A DNA stretch of 64,000 bases from Methanomassiliicoccales archaeon (GCA_013415865.1 CP058896.1:331957-395956); one strand, 5' to 3'; shown: positions 43,390 to 53,068, counted from the stretch's first letter. Numbers and translations: made by a program. Notes: generated by a model not told the origin, from the letters alone.

Positions 43390-43818
43390 ATGCCGATAGG
43401 CGACCCCATGGGCGGTGAATCGTATGACCTCGGCAGAGGTAAGCTCAAGAGGGTGTGGATGGTAAAGGTCCCGGTGAACGACCTTAAAAGGGCCGTGGAT
43501 TGGTACACAGGGGCCCTTGGTCTAGGTCTTGTCCATGACCGTTCCGCCGATAATTGGGTAGAGGTGGGCCTTGTCGATGAGAATGTGAGGATAGTGCTCT
43601 TCGTCCCAGACCCAAGGGAAGATAAGAGGCCAGGGACCGATACGGGCATCATCTTCGCCACTGATAGCATCTTTGAGGTCCACAGAAGGCTGGTCGATGA
43701 GGGGGTCGATTTCATCATTAAACCTGAGAGGCAGGCGTGGGGGGGCCTCATGGCCGTGTTCCTCGACCCGTTCGGGAACAAGCTCGGCATCCTGGAGGAA
43801 TCTGAAAGGCCGAGCTAG
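43390..43818 (+). CDS. VOC-family (glyoxalase/extradiol dioxygenase fold) protein
   Basis: The protein (142 residues) has two beta-alpha-beta-beta-beta modules of the vicinal-oxygen-chelate fold: VKVPVNDLKRAVDWYTGALGL and HRRLVDEGVDFIIKPERQAWGGLMAVFLDPFGNKLGILE. The latter ends with the usual metal-ligand Glu. Glyoxalase I or methylmalonyl-CoA epimerase-like activity is possible but not decidable. ATATTATATGG at 43355-43365 places transcription start near ATG 43390. The upstream in-frame extension is non-coding. TAG stop. Confidence 0.8.
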   Translation: MPIGDPMGGESYDLGRGKLKRVWMVKVPVNDLKRAVDWYTGALGLGLVHDRSADNWVEVGLVDENVRIVLFVPDPREDKRPGTDTGIIFATDSIFEVHRRLVDEGVDFIIKPERQAWGGLMAVFLDPFGNKLGILEESERPS

Positions 43819-43895
43819 GTCTCCTTGGCCATGATCGGTTCGAAGGGACGGCCTTTGACCTCATTCAAAAGACCATGATGCCAAGGTGAGCGAAT

Positions 43896-44924
43896 TTACT
43901 TTCCAAGATATCTCCTGACGTCGGCCGCGCTGCATCTGGCATGAGAGATCGTGTCCCTTATGTCCTTGGGCGCCTCCATCGATCCGGCCAGGAAGATACC
44001 ATCGGCCCTAGATGTTGATATGGCCATGATCTCATCAGACGTCAAGGGGAGACCGTCCCTGTCCATCCCGACACCACAGGAGGAAAAGAGCGTCCGCTCC
44101 TCCTTGGATGTCCTGAGGCCCACGCTCAGGACCACGAGGTCGGCCTCGATCTCATATAGTTCTTTCAACAATGTGTTCTCCCCGCACACCGATAAAGAGC
44201 TGTCCTTTTGGAGGACCATTGAAGGCTGCCCCCTGATGAAAACGACGCCTTTCCTCCTCGCTTCCTTGTACGCATCCTCATAGCCCTTGCCATGTGTCCT
44301 TATGTCGATGTAAAGCACGAAGCACCTCGTTCCAGGGTGCATCTCCCTGATCAAAGACGAGTTCTTGATGGCGTTCATGCAACAGATGTTGCTACAATAT
44401 CTGACGCCTCTTCTCTCCACCCTCGACCCCACACATTGCACAAAGACCACCGTCCTTGGTATCGAACCATCCGATGGTCTCTTCACCTTACCAGAGGAGA
44501 GCATCATCTCGAGGTCCAAGGAGGTGATGACATCAGCGAACCTTCCGAGCCCGAACTCGCGGATAATGCTGGCGTCTATCGGCTCCAGACCAGTCGCCAG
44601 CACCACAGCCTTTGAGCGGACGGTAAGCTCGTTTTCGCCTGAGTTCACTTCGGCCAGGAACGCAACGTCATCTCTTGAGATGCGGACGACGGTCGATGAG
44701 GTCAGGATATCGACCATATCCCTGTCGATCTTAGAGGATAATTCAGCTATTATCTGATGTCCAGATACCTTTGAGGGGAAGACGTGCGAGATGAGAGATG
44801 TCCTTCCGCCCGGCCTGTCTCCCTTTTCGACGATCACCGACCTTATCCCATCCCGGGCGAGCTCCTTCGCAACGGTCAGGCCCGCGACTCCTCCCCCCAC
44901 GATCAATACATCGGTCACCCTCAT
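43896..44924 (-). CDS. FAD-only HdrA-like oxidoreductase
   Basis: This is the thioredoxin-reductase-like FAD core of heterodisulfide reductase HdrA, without its N-terminal domain or ferredoxin domains. The FAD motif is VLIVGGGVAGLTVAKEL (6-22), and HdrA hallmarks are VQCVGSR (C164), RYCSNICCMNAIK (C177, C181, C182) and YIDIRTHGKGYEDAYKEARRKGVVFIRG. At 342 residues it is about half of HdrA. The missing parts occur, without the FAD domain, in the protein at 57455-58585. It is divergent from sufC. Confidence 0.87.
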   Translation of the reverse strand: MRVTDVLIVGGGVAGLTVAKELARDGIRSVIVEKGDRPGGRTSLISHVFPSKVSGHQIIAELSSKIDRDMVDILTSSTVVRISRDDVAFLAEVNSGENELTVRSKAVVLATGLEPIDASIIREFGLGRFADVITSLDLEMMLSSGKVKRPSDGSIPRTVVFVQCVGSRVERRGVRYCSNICCMNAIKNSSLIREMHPGTRCFVLYIDIRTHGKGYEDAYKEARRKGVVFIRGQPSMVLQKDSSLSVCGENTLLKELYEIEADLVVLSVGLRTSKEERTLFSSCGVGMDRDGLPLTSDEIMAISTSRADGIFLAGSMEAPKDIRDTISHARCSAADVRRYLGK

Positions 44925-45045
44925 CCTAGCCCGCTCTATGACCGTATCTTTTCCTGAATAATTGAATCTTGCATCCTCGGATGGCCGGCGTGACTGGGCC
45001 GATACTCTTAAATGGTTTCCTTTGGAATCGAGGAATGGTGTTCCA

Positions 45046-45822
45046 ATGTTAGAGATAGAGGATCTGTCCGTCGAGGTCGGTGGGAGAGAGGTGCTTCATG
45101 ACGTGAACCTCTCTGTCATGGCCGGTTATACCAATGTCCTGTTCGGACCAAACGGCTCGGGGAAGTCGACCTTGTTGATGACAATAATGGGTTTCAGCGG
45201 TTACAAGGTGACCAAGGGGAGGATAATATTCAATGATGAGGACATCACGCACAAATCAGTGTCGGACAGGGCCAAGGCAGGCATTGGCCTCATGATGCAA
45301 AGGCCGCCGAACCTTGTGGGCGTCCAGCTCGGGAACCTTCTCAAGATCATGAGCAAAGGGAGGGTCAGGCCAGAGGCCCTAGCGGCGGACCTAAATATGA
45401 CCAATTTCCTGACCAGAGATGTCAATGTCGGGTTCAGCGGAGGGGAGATCAAGAGGTCGGAGCTCCTGCAGCTGGAGGCGCAGAACCCGTGCTTCATCAT
45501 GCTTGATGAGCCGGAAAGCGGCGTCGATATCGTCTCGATAGAAAGGGTGGGAAAAAAGATCCATGACCTGTTGCAAGGAACCTCCTGCGCAGGTAAGAGG
45601 GAATCCACTGGAAAGGGGGCGCTTGTGATCACCCATACTGGACAGATCCTTGATTATGTGAACGCTGACAGAGGGTATGTGATGTGCAAAGGGACGGTGG
45701 CCTGCACTGGAAACCCTAGAGAGCTGCTGCATGAGATCAGAACGAAGGGATATGATGAGTGCATCAGTTGCAACATCAGAAAGAGGAACGTCAGGCACAT
45801 CGAGGTAGAGGGGGCCGAGTGA
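45046..45822 (+). CDS. sufC: Fe-S cluster assembly ATPase SufC
   Basis: SufC is the ABC-type ATPase of the SUF system. It shows Walker A GPNGSGKSTLL, LMMQRPPNLVGVQ, signature FSGGEIKRSELLQL and Walker B CFIMLDEPESGVD; the Ser-Gly-Val-Asp after DEPE is typical of SufC. The ATG at 45046 begins the domain (MLEIEDL); upstream in-frame sequence holds the promoter (CTTAAATG near 45007). With sufB it is the minimal SUF system of methanogens. Confidence 0.94.
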   Translation: MLEIEDLSVEVGGREVLHDVNLSVMAGYTNVLFGPNGSGKSTLLMTIMGFSGYKVTKGRIIFNDEDITHKSVSDRAKAGIGLMMQRPPNLVGVQLGNLLKIMSKGRVRPEALAADLNMTNFLTRDVNVGFSGGEIKRSELLQLEAQNPCFIMLDEPESGVDIVSIERVGKKIHDLLQGTSCAGKRESTGKGALVITHTGQILDYVNADRGYVMCKGTVACTGNPRELLHEIRTKGYDECISCNIRKRNVRHIEVEGAE

Positions 45823-47045
45823 TGGCGGACGACCAAGATGTGAGAAAAAAGGCCGAGATGGCAAAGGAGAAGAAGGCCGCCTTTGGTCAGGACATAGAGC
45901 TAGAGAAGTTCTCATCCGCAAGGAAGGACCTGGCAAAGGCCAGCAACCTGACCGAGCTAAGTGATGAGGACAAAAGGACCCTTCTGAATGTCGGCGTCCT
46001 TCCCAACGAGGAGGGGCGCTCCGGCTCGTTCGTGCTCATGGACAACACCGTTGTCCATGAGAGGCAGATGGGGACCGGGGTGGAGGTGATGTCCCTCCAG
46101 AAGGCACTAGGTGTACATGACTGGCTCAAGGAATATAGCTGGAAGGCGGTCCAGCCAGATGCTGATAAGTACACCTCAAGGACCTTTCTTGAGGAGGCGG
46201 ACGGTTATTTCATCCATGCTCTTCCAGGTCAGAAGGTCAGGATGCCCGTCCAGACCTGCCTCATGTTGAAGTCGAAGGACTCTGCGCAGACGGTCCATAA
46301 TGTCATAGTCGTCGAGGAAGGGGCCGAGCTAGAGGTGGTCACTGGGTGCAGCACGAGCAAACATGTAGACCGAGCGTTGCATCTGGGCATATCCGAGTTC
46401 TACCTTAAGAGGAACGCCAAGCTCACCTTCACTATGATACACAACTGGGCGGAGAATATCGGTGTCCGCCCAAGGACCGTTATCGAGATGGACGAGGGCG
46501 CCATCTTCATCAACAACTATGTTGCACTTAAGCCTGTCAGGTCTATCCAAACGTACCCCACGTGCAGGATGAACGGCCCGAACGGGGTCTGTGTGTTCAA
46601 CTCGGTCGCGGTAGCTCATCCTGGAAGCGAGATGGACATGGGTTCCAGGGTCATCATGAACGCGCCGGGGTGCAAGGCGGAGATAACCTCGAGGACGATC
46701 ACCACAGGTGGGGTCATGATAGCGAGGGGGCAGATGGTCGGGGCCGCTCCGAACGTGAAGGGACATCTCGAATGCAAGGGCCTGATCCTATCGGACAAGG
46801 GGACGCAGATCGCCATACCGGAGCTGGAGGCCAGGGTGCCAGATGTCGAGATGACGCATGAGGCGGCGGTCGGGAAGATAGCTCAGGACCAGGTGGAATA
46901 CCTGATGTCGCGCGGGCTGACGGAGGAGGAGGCGGTCGGGATAATAGTCAAGGGATTCCTTGATGTGGGCATCAGGGGCCTTCCCCCACAGCTCAAGGCG
47001 GAGATCGATGCCACATTGGAACAGGTGGACCTTTCCAACATGTGA
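45822..47045 (+). CDS. sufB: Fe-S cluster scaffold SufB/SufD
   Basis: The 407-residue SufBD protein builds 4Fe-4S clusters with SufC. It has the N-terminal helical part and the parallel beta-helix core with VVEEGAELEVVTGCSTSK, FTMIHNWAENIGVRP, DMGSRVIMNAPGCKAEITSRTITTGG and HLECKGLILSDKGTQIAIPELEA. The C-terminus has HEAAVGKIAQDQVEYLMSRGL. The ATG overlaps the sufC stop by one base (TGATG). No sufD or sufE paralogue is present. Confidence 0.94.
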   Translation: MADDQDVRKKAEMAKEKKAAFGQDIELEKFSSARKDLAKASNLTELSDEDKRTLLNVGVLPNEEGRSGSFVLMDNTVVHERQMGTGVEVMSLQKALGVHDWLKEYSWKAVQPDADKYTSRTFLEEADGYFIHALPGQKVRMPVQTCLMLKSKDSAQTVHNVIVVEEGAELEVVTGCSTSKHVDRALHLGISEFYLKRNAKLTFTMIHNWAENIGVRPRTVIEMDEGAIFINNYVALKPVRSIQTYPTCRMNGPNGVCVFNSVAVAHPGSEMDMGSRVIMNAPGCKAEITSRTITTGGVMIARGQMVGAAPNVKGHLECKGLILSDKGTQIAIPELEARVPDVEMTHEAAVGKIAQDQVEYLMSRGLTEEEAVGIIVKGFLDVGIRGLPPQLKAEIDATLEQVDLSNM

Positions 47046-47391
47046 ACGAGGAGGGCCATCGGGGCGGTGGTACACTCGGTCCTTTTGATCCACTATCGCA
47101 GTAAAGGTCAGACCGAAATACAGGAAGAATTTAAGGTCGGTACCTGCCCTTTCAAATCAAACTCCGATGATAGATGAACGATCACATCTCAAGATATCTA
47201 TGTCAATAGTTAATTGGACGATGTGGGCTTCGAATCAGTGCCCATGGTCATAGGTGTATGTGACAGCAGAGGGCGGATAAATGACGGTCCGTTATTTTTA
47301 TTAAAATATTATATAATTATATAACATATTTTATAGACCTCGGTCCTTTTTATGTTAATGTATTAAGTCTTGGGTCTGCAATTCCCGGCGC
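47046..47391. other. 346-bp AT-rich intergenic region before the hydantoinase-like gene
   Basis: No gene is seen. A small hairpin (TGGGC/GCCCA) lies near 47225-47245; its loop reads TTCGAAT but it has no tRNA architecture. A perfect 16-bp AT palindrome TTATATAATTATATAA is at 47309-47324, and TATA candidates lie at 47330-47360. Confidence 0.5.
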
Positions 47392-49344
47392 ATGACCGTT
47401 AGACTCGGACTTGGCATTGACAATGGTGGTACTTTCACTGATGCGGTCATCGTCGATCTGGACACGAAGAAGATAATATCGAAGGCAAAGAGCCCCACAA
47501 CCTACGACGACCTATCGGTCGGTATACTTGGGGCAGTGGACGGCGCCTTATCGGGATGCGATGTGGACAGGTCTTTGATCAAGCTTGTAGGTATATCCAC
47601 GACCCTTGCCACAAATTCCATCCTCCAAGGAAAGGGGGGTCATGTCGGCCTGATAGGCATCGGCTGGAGACCTGACCCAGAATGGGACCTTGGCGCCAGT
47701 AAGATGCGTTTCATCAAAGGTGGGTGCGACTCGGTCGGTCGGGTGCTCCAGAGCATAGATGAGAGCGAGCTGGATGATGCCATAGAAGAGGTCACGAAAG
47801 AGGTCGATGCCGTTGTGGTGTCCGGCATGTTCAGCGTCTGTAACGGTCATCAGGAGATACGTGTGAGGGACGCGGTCAGGAAAAAGGCGGGGCTACCGGT
47901 CCTGATGGGGCAGTCCTTCACTTCTGAGCTTGGCATCTATGAGCGCACGGTAACGGCCGTACTGAACGGCAAGTTGCTTCCGATAATCAATGACTTCTTT
48001 GACGGTATTGAGAGCTCCATGAGGGCAAGGGAGATCACTGGTAGGATCTTCGTCTTCAAAGGAGATGGGGGCATGATGAGCATATCCCATGCAAGAGAGG
48101 TGCCTATCGAGATGGTGTTATCCGGCCCAGCGGCTAGCCTCATGGGAGGAAAGGTCCTATCAGGACTGGACGAGTGCTGGGTCATCGATATGGGCGGGAC
48201 ATCCACCGACATCGCCTGCCTTGATGGAGGGTTCCCCCGCCTCAATATGGAAGGGGCGATGGTGGGCAATTGGAGGACGAGGGTCAAAGGCATCGATATC
48301 TGGACCTGCGGTCTCGGTGGGGATTCGATCATAAGATTGGACAAGGACCGAGGTCTGGTCGTTGGGCCTGAAAAGGTGATGCCTTTGGCAATCGCATCCG
48401 TGAGATATCCCGGCTTCAAGGCCAAATTGGAAGCGAGCAAGGACCTTGAACATTACACGCCAGTCAAGGCGGACATAAGCCGCCTGACAGAAAAGGAGAG
48501 GACGGTCTATGACTTCGTCAAAGGACATGCCCCCTGTTCCTGGTTCGACATGATAATGGGCCTCGAGGGAAAAGCGATGGTCACATCCACCCTTTTGGAA
48601 AGCATGAGGCTTAGAGGTCTGCTTATGAGGACTGGACTGACGCCGACAGATGCTCTTCACTTCCTAGGGAAATTCAGGTCTGGGGACGTCGAAGCGTCCC
48701 GGGTGGGGATGTCCTTGATGTCCGAGAGGATGAGCGAGGACGCGGAAACACTTGCGAAGATGATCCTGAAACTGATGGTCACCAGGGTGGGGGAGGAACT
48801 TTTAAAGAAGGCCTTGGTGGACTCGGGCTCGAAATTGGATGGGGGAGGCGCATTCCATAAGCTCTTGAGAGGAGCGACAGGCCATGAGAGCGTCGGAGGG
48901 TACAATATCAAGATGTCCCCTGGGCGCCCCATAGTTGGGATAGGGGCCCCGGCCAAGGAATTTATCCTTCCGCTCAGAGAGCGGATCGACGGGGATGTCG
49001 TGGTACCGGAGGGCCATGATGTGGGAAACGCCCTGGGCGCCGTATGCAGCGAGGTCTCAGAGATGTTCTCCGCACAGGTCTATGCCAGGGACGACAAATA
49101 TCTGGTGTTCAGCCCTATGTCGTCACCATCACAGTATTCCAGATTAGAGGAGGCGATATCATCGGCAAGGGCTTACACTTCCAGCGTGGTCAGGGACAGG
49201 ATCGCCAAGCAGGACGTGGAGGACGTCCGCATACGTGTTGATGTGATCGAAAAGAAGTTCCCTGATGGGTTTGGAAGGGAGATGAAGTTCGTCAATTGGG
49301 TGGATGTAAGGGCTTTGGCTCTCGCAAGACCGAGGCTTAGATGA
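47392..49344 (+). CDS. hydantoinase/oxoprolinase (HyuA-like) family protein
   Basis: The 650-residue protein has the HyuA N-terminal phosphate loop LGIDNGGTFTDAVI, GISTTLATNSILQGKG, the central domain VFKGDGGMMSISHAREVPIEMVLSGPAASLMGG and DMGGTSTDIA. These form the ATP-binding actin-like fold of ATP-dependent hydantoinases and acetone carboxylases. No HyuB partner is adjacent, which is common in methanogens. The substrate is unknown. It has its own promoter region. Confidence 0.88.
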   Translation: MTVRLGLGIDNGGTFTDAVIVDLDTKKIISKAKSPTTYDDLSVGILGAVDGALSGCDVDRSLIKLVGISTTLATNSILQGKGGHVGLIGIGWRPDPEWDLGASKMRFIKGGCDSVGRVLQSIDESELDDAIEEVTKEVDAVVVSGMFSVCNGHQEIRVRDAVRKKAGLPVLMGQSFTSELGIYERTVTAVLNGKLLPIINDFFDGIESSMRAREITGRIFVFKGDGGMMSISHAREVPIEMVLSGPAASLMGGKVLSGLDECWVIDMGGTSTDIACLDGGFPRLNMEGAMVGNWRTRVKGIDIWTCGLGGDSIIRLDKDRGLVVGPEKVMPLAIASVRYPGFKAKLEASKDLEHYTPVKADISRLTEKERTVYDFVKGHAPCSWFDMIMGLEGKAMVTSTLLESMRLRGLLMRTGLTPTDALHFLGKFRSGDVEASRVGMSLMSERMSEDAETLAKMILKLMVTRVGEELLKKALVDSGSKLDGGGAFHKLLRGATGHESVGGYNIKMSPGRPIVGIGAPAKEFILPLRERIDGDVVVPEGHDVGNALGAVCSEVSEMFSAQVYARDDKYLVFSPMSSPSQYSRLEEAISSARAYTSSVVRDRIAKQDVEDVRIRVDVIEKKFPDGFGREMKFVNWVDVRALALARPRLR

Positions 49345-49441
49345 TGTCTCATTGATGAACAACAATGTACATATTGAAGCAATTACAGTCGCTTGAATCG
49401 GCCGGTTTTAACAGTATATAGAAAGTTTTATGGTCAATCCC

Positions 49442-49771
49442 ATGATTCATATATGGGAATTCAAGGTGGGCATTTACGAAGGAGAAGGAAGAACAACCGA
49501 GCTTGCGGTGCTGGACGCTATCGAAAAATTGAACAAGCAGGACAGGAAGGAGATCGCGCATATCGTGATCGATCCTGTTGCGATGTTCATCCTGAGCATC
49601 ACCTCACGCAGGTGCATGACGGTGAGCGACATCTCGCCAGCAGTGAACCTTCCTATAGCTACATGCTACAAGATCGCCCCACAGACGACCATTGACATTA
49701 CAAAGGTCGACGAGGTCAACGAGCTAGAACCTGATGCGTCCTTGTTCGGGAAGAGGGCCAAGGTCTTTTGA
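49442..49771 (+). CDS. small HTH-like regulator
   Basis: The 109-residue protein has a helical part (ELAVLDAIEKLNKQDRKEIAHIVIDP) and a segment MTVSDISPAVNLPIATCYKIA that reads as a helix-turn-helix with a recognition-helix S/T-x-x-Y pattern. I infer a DNA-binding regulator. AGTATATAG at 49413-49421 would start transcription around 49440, favouring leaderless ATG 49442 over ATG 49430. It precedes the ATP-cone/Mrr gene. No close family is recognised. Confidence 0.5.
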   Translation: MIHIWEFKVGIYEGEGRTTELAVLDAIEKLNKQDRKEIAHIVIDPVAMFILSITSRRCMTVSDISPAVNLPIATCYKIAPQTTIDITKVDEVNELEPDASLFGKRAKVF

Positions 49772-49806
49772 ACCACGGACAATGATTATCCGTCCTCAAG
49801 GCATTG

Positions 49807-50610
49807 ATGACCATTGATCATATTATGATAGTCGTAAAACGGTCGGGAGAGAGGGAGCGTTATGACCCTTCAAAGACCAAGGCCTCCCTGCTCAGGGCTG
49901 GTGTTTCCGCCGCAGAGGCGGACCGAATAGTTGAAAGGTTGCGGCCAGAACTATATGATGGCATCACGACCGAGGAAATATATCGCAAGGTCAATATGAT
50001 GCTCGATTCGGAGCGAAAGGCCAAGTTCGGGCTGAAGAAGGCGATCATGAACCTAGGTCCAGACGGCTATGCCTTCGAGACATTCATCGCCAAGCTTTTC
50101 GAGGCCATGGGATATGAGACCAAGTTACGTCAGGTCCTGCAAGGACAGTGCATCCAACACGAGGTCGATGTGATCCTTCTGAAAGACCGCGCCAGCGAGA
50201 TAGTGGAATGCAAGTTCCACAACTCACAGGGTATCAAATGCTCGGTCCAGACGGCCCTATATACCTATGGGAGGTTCCTGGACCTTCAGTCCATAGATGG
50301 TCATCAGGCGATCTGGCTCGTCACCAACACCAGATTCTCGAGCGATGTGGTGAGATACGCTGAGTGCATGGGCATGAAATTATTAGGCTGGAGATACCCA
50401 GATGGAAGAGGCCTGGAAGAGCTTGTCGAAGAGCACAGGCTTTATCCCATGACCGTAATGGATATCAGGAGGGCCGATATGAGGGCGCTCCTTGAACATG
50501 ATTTCGTCCTGGCCAAAGACCTGCTCGATAGAAAGGAGGAAATACGCAGGACGCTTCCATGGGTCGACATCCGGAGTGCGTCCAAGAGCGCTGAGGCGTT
50601 GTTACATTGA
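49807..50610 (+). CDS. ATP-cone domain fused to Mrr-like PD-(D/E)xK nuclease
   Basis: Residues about 8-90 form an ATP-cone (VVKRSGERERYDPSKTKASLLRAGV ... ITTEEIYRKV), the nucleotide-sensing domain of ribonucleotide reductases and NrdR. Residues about 100-210 form an Mrr-type endonuclease: GYAFETFIAKLFEAMGYET, catalytic D in HEVDVILL and E-x-K in VECKFHN. The fusion suggests a nuclease controlled by ATP or dATP level. No methylase is adjacent, so a classical restriction-modification role is unlikely. ATG 49807 or 49825 may be used. Confidence 0.75.
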   Translation: MTIDHIMIVVKRSGERERYDPSKTKASLLRAGVSAAEADRIVERLRPELYDGITTEEIYRKVNMMLDSERKAKFGLKKAIMNLGPDGYAFETFIAKLFEAMGYETKLRQVLQGQCIQHEVDVILLKDRASEIVECKFHNSQGIKCSVQTALYTYGRFLDLQSIDGHQAIWLVTNTRFSSDVVRYAECMGMKLLGWRYPDGRGLEELVEEHRLYPMTVMDIRRADMRALLEHDFVLAKDLLDRKEEIRRTLPWVDIRSASKSAEALLH

Positions 50611-50619
50611 GGTTTTCAA

Positions 50620-51702
50620 ATGAAGATATGCTTGGTGCTGGGCACAAGACCTGAGATCATAAAAATGGCGCCCGTCGTCCGTGAGCTGAAGACGAGGGGG
50701 CTGGACCATTATGTGGTGCATACTGGTCAGCACTACTCTTATGAGATGGACAGGGTCTTCTTCAAAGACCTTGAACTGCAGGATGCGAAGTACAATCTCA
50801 ACGTCGGCTCAGGGACGCATGGTAAACAGACAGCGGCCATCCTTGCCGGGGTGGAGAAGGTCCTCATGCAGGAGAGGCCGGATGTCGTTCTGGTCCAAGG
50901 TGATACCAATACAGTGCTGGCAGGGGCCCTGGCCGCCGCAAAGATGGGCATAGACATAGGACATGTCGAGGCCGGTCTGCGCTCTTATGACCGTCGGATG
51001 CCAGAGGAGATAAACAGGGTCATGGCAGACCATATATCAGACATCCTGTACCCCCCGACCGAGAGGTCGAGGTCAAATCTTTTGGCCGAGGGCATATCAT
51101 CAGAAAAGATGGTTGTTACAGGAAATACGGTCGTTGATGCGGTGATCCAGAACCTTGAGATTTCCCGGAGGAGGTCCAAGATCTTGGAGGCCCTCGAACT
51201 CCGTTCGGACGCATATATCCTGGCGACGGCACATAGACAGGAGAACGTCGATGACAAGAGAAGGATGTGGGCCATCGTGGAGGGCCTGAAGAACGCCTCG
51301 AACGAATCCGGCCTTCCAGTGATCTTCCCCATCCATCCTAGGACAAGGAAGAATATTGAGAGCTTCGGGATCGTTCTTCCTGAGGAGATCAGGCCAGTAG
51401 AACCATTAGGATATCTGGACTTCCTACAGCTCGAGGCCAACGCCAGACTTCTCATGACAGATTCTGGTGGTGTTCAAGAGGAGGGGTGCATACTTCACGT
51501 CCCATGTGTGACCATGAGGGGCTCGACCGAGAGGCCTGAGACGGTCGAGGTCGGCGCGAACACCCTCGCGGGCATCGACGCGGTCGCGATGGCTGAGGCC
51601 GCCGGGCAAATGTTAATGAAGAAACGGGATTGGCCTAACCCTCTTGGGGATGGGATGGCCGCGAAGAGGATCGTGGAAGACCTGATGCAAAGGTACTTCT
51701 GA
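50620..51702 (+). CDS. wecB: UDP-N-acetylglucosamine 2-epimerase (non-hydrolysing)
   Basis: This enzyme makes UDP-ManNAc for surface glycans, including archaellin N-glycans in methanogens. Signatures are [68 protein letters not shown] and DSGGVQEEG. The length of 360 residues is normal. It starts nine bases after the nuclease gene, perhaps incidentally. WecC, the next enzyme, is not in the window. Confidence 0.95.
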   Translation: MKICLVLGTRPEIIKMAPVVRELKTRGLDHYVVHTGQHYSYEMDRVFFKDLELQDAKYNLNVGSGTHGKQTAAILAGVEKVLMQERPDVVLVQGDTNTVLAGALAAAKMGIDIGHVEAGLRSYDRRMPEEINRVMADHISDILYPPTERSRSNLLAEGISSEKMVVTGNTVVDAVIQNLEISRRRSKILEALELRSDAYILATAHRQENVDDKRRMWAIVEGLKNASNESGLPVIFPIHPRTRKNIESFGIVLPEEIRPVEPLGYLDFLQLEANARLLMTDSGGVQEEGCILHVPCVTMRGSTERPETVEVGANTLAGIDAVAMAEAAGQMLMKKRDWPNPLGDGMAAKRIVEDLMQRYF

Positions 51703-51806
51703 TAGACGGTCCACGGATTGCAAGGGAATTAGCCATCTCTTTTATAGAGAATAATGTTCTTAAGCGACAAGCTCAGATGGCTTATTGGCCGATAGGATGT
51801 GACAAG

Positions 51807-52670
51807 ATGGAGCAGGCAGACGAGATCGATGTTCAGACCGTCAAAGGGGAGGATGTCAAACTGTTGAAGAAGCTTGGAAAGATAAAGCACAAGATCATCG
51901 TGATGAGCGGGAAGGGAGGGGTTGGAAAAAGCACGGTGGCAACCAATCTTGCCATGTGCATATCGATGCGAGGGCTGAACACGGGCATCATGGATGCCGA
52001 TATACATGGCCCTAATATCCCAAAGATGCTGGGCGTGGAGGATGCGCCCTTGATGGCGGACGGGGAGGGGATATTTCCGGTCGATGTCACACCGCACCTC
52101 AGAACGATATCCATGGCATTCCTTCTGTCCGATAAGGACTCCCCGGTCGTCTGGAGGGGACCGGCCAAGATGGGTGCGATAAGGCAGTTCCTCTCGGATG
52201 TTAACTGGGGGGACCTCGACTATCTCGTGGTCGACCTGCCACCGGGCACTGGTGATGAACCGCTCAGCGTCGCCCAGCTCATCCCTGAGGCGGACGGCGC
52301 GATCATCGTGACCACGCCACAGGACGTGGCCCTCCTCGATTCCAGGAAGTCCGTCATGTTCGCCAAGAAGTTAGGGCTGCCAGTACTAGGGATCGTTGAG
52401 AACATGTCGGGGTTCAAGTGCCCTCATTGCGGTGAACAGATCGACCTGTTCAAGGTAGGGGGAGGGGAGAGGGCCGCCAAGGACCTTGCGGTGCCTTTCC
52501 TGGGAAGGGTCCCTATAGACCAGGCGATGGTCATATCTGGAGATGAGGGTAGGCCCATCGTCCTGAGCGCCCCTGATTCCCCTGGGGCAAAGGCATTCGA
52601 GGAGATCGCAGAGAAGGTCATTAGCACGATCGAGTCGCAGTCGCCAAGGAGACCGACCAAGAGGATGTGA
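51807..52670 (+). CDS. Mrp/NBP35-family Fe-S cluster carrier ATPase
   Basis: This P-loop protein transfers Fe-S clusters to target apoproteins. It has [46 protein letters not shown] and the C-terminal cluster ligands in FKCPHCGEQ. It is about 287 residues from ATG 51807; an ATG at 51777 adds ten residues. TTTTATAG near 51738 is the likely TATA box. The NifX-like gene follows in overlap, a pairing common in methanogens. Confidence 0.92.
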   Translation: MEQADEIDVQTVKGEDVKLLKKLGKIKHKIIVMSGKGGVGKSTVATNLAMCISMRGLNTGIMDADIHGPNIPKMLGVEDAPLMADGEGIFPVDVTPHLRTISMAFLLSDKDSPVVWRGPAKMGAIRQFLSDVNWGDLDYLVVDLPPGTGDEPLSVAQLIPEADGAIIVTTPQDVALLDSRKSVMFAKKLGLPVLGIVENMSGFKCPHCGEQIDLFKVGGGERAAKDLAVPFLGRVPIDQAMVISGDEGRPIVLSAPDSPGAKAFEEIAEKVISTIESQSPRRPTKRM

Positions 52671-52672
52671 GC

Positions 52673-52999
52673 ATGAGGGTCTGCGTGACAGCAGAGGGCA
52701 CCGACTGGGACGCCTTGGTGGCCGAGGAGTTCGGTCATGCGCCGTACCTTTTGATCATCGAGACGGACACCATGTCCTTGGACGTGTTCGACAACGTCCT
52801 CGTCGACACGGATATAGGATACGGTATCCAGACCGCAGAGAATATCGTGAAGCTAAGGCCTGACGTCGTCATCACCGGGTTCATCGGGCCCCATGGTGTC
52901 AAGAAGCTTGAATCGAAAGGTATCAAGATCGTGACCGATGAGGAAGGGACAGTCTCGCAAGCGATCGCCTCCTTCAGACGGAGACAGGCGCGAGGATGA
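52673..52999 (+). CDS. NifX/dinitrogenase cofactor-type small protein
   Basis: The 108-residue protein has the NifX/NifB-C fold pattern: MRVCVTAEG, EFGHAPYLLIIE, YGIQTAENIVKLRPDVVITGFIGPHGVKKLESKGIKIV. Stand-alone members next to Mrp are thought to bind metal clusters, not to be nitrogenase-specific. ATG 52673 is chosen over GTG 52667. It is translationally coupled to the Mrp gene. Confidence 0.88.
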   Translation: MRVCVTAEGTDWDALVAEEFGHAPYLLIIETDTMSLDVFDNVLVDTDIGYGIQTAENIVKLRPDVVITGFIGPHGVKKLESKGIKIVTDEEGTVSQAIASFRRRQARG

Positions 53000-53042
53000 T
53001 CTATGATCTTTCTGCGCCTCCACATATATTTTGCCTTTCGCA

Positions 53043-53068
53043 CGATGAACAGAATTGATTGTTCATCG
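53043..53068. promoter_or_regulatory. 9-bp inverted repeat downstream of the NifX-like gene
   Basis: CGATGAACA (53043-53051) pairs perfectly with TGTTCATCG (53060-53068) around an 8-base centre. It could be a terminator stem, though no T-run follows, or an operator for the UspA-ActP transcription unit. Confidence 0.4.

Noticed and set aside
43816-43818. In-frame TAG read as pyrrolysine
   Set aside because: TAG ends at least the VOC, CoA-transferase, hemA and sirC genes at family-typical C-termini, so here it looks like an ordinary stop. This neither proves nor excludes pyrrolysine use elsewhere.
47225-47245. tRNA-like T-arm (TTCGAAT loop) in the intergenic region
   Set aside because: The stem closes around an 11-base loop, and no acceptor, D or anticodon arms can be drawn around it.
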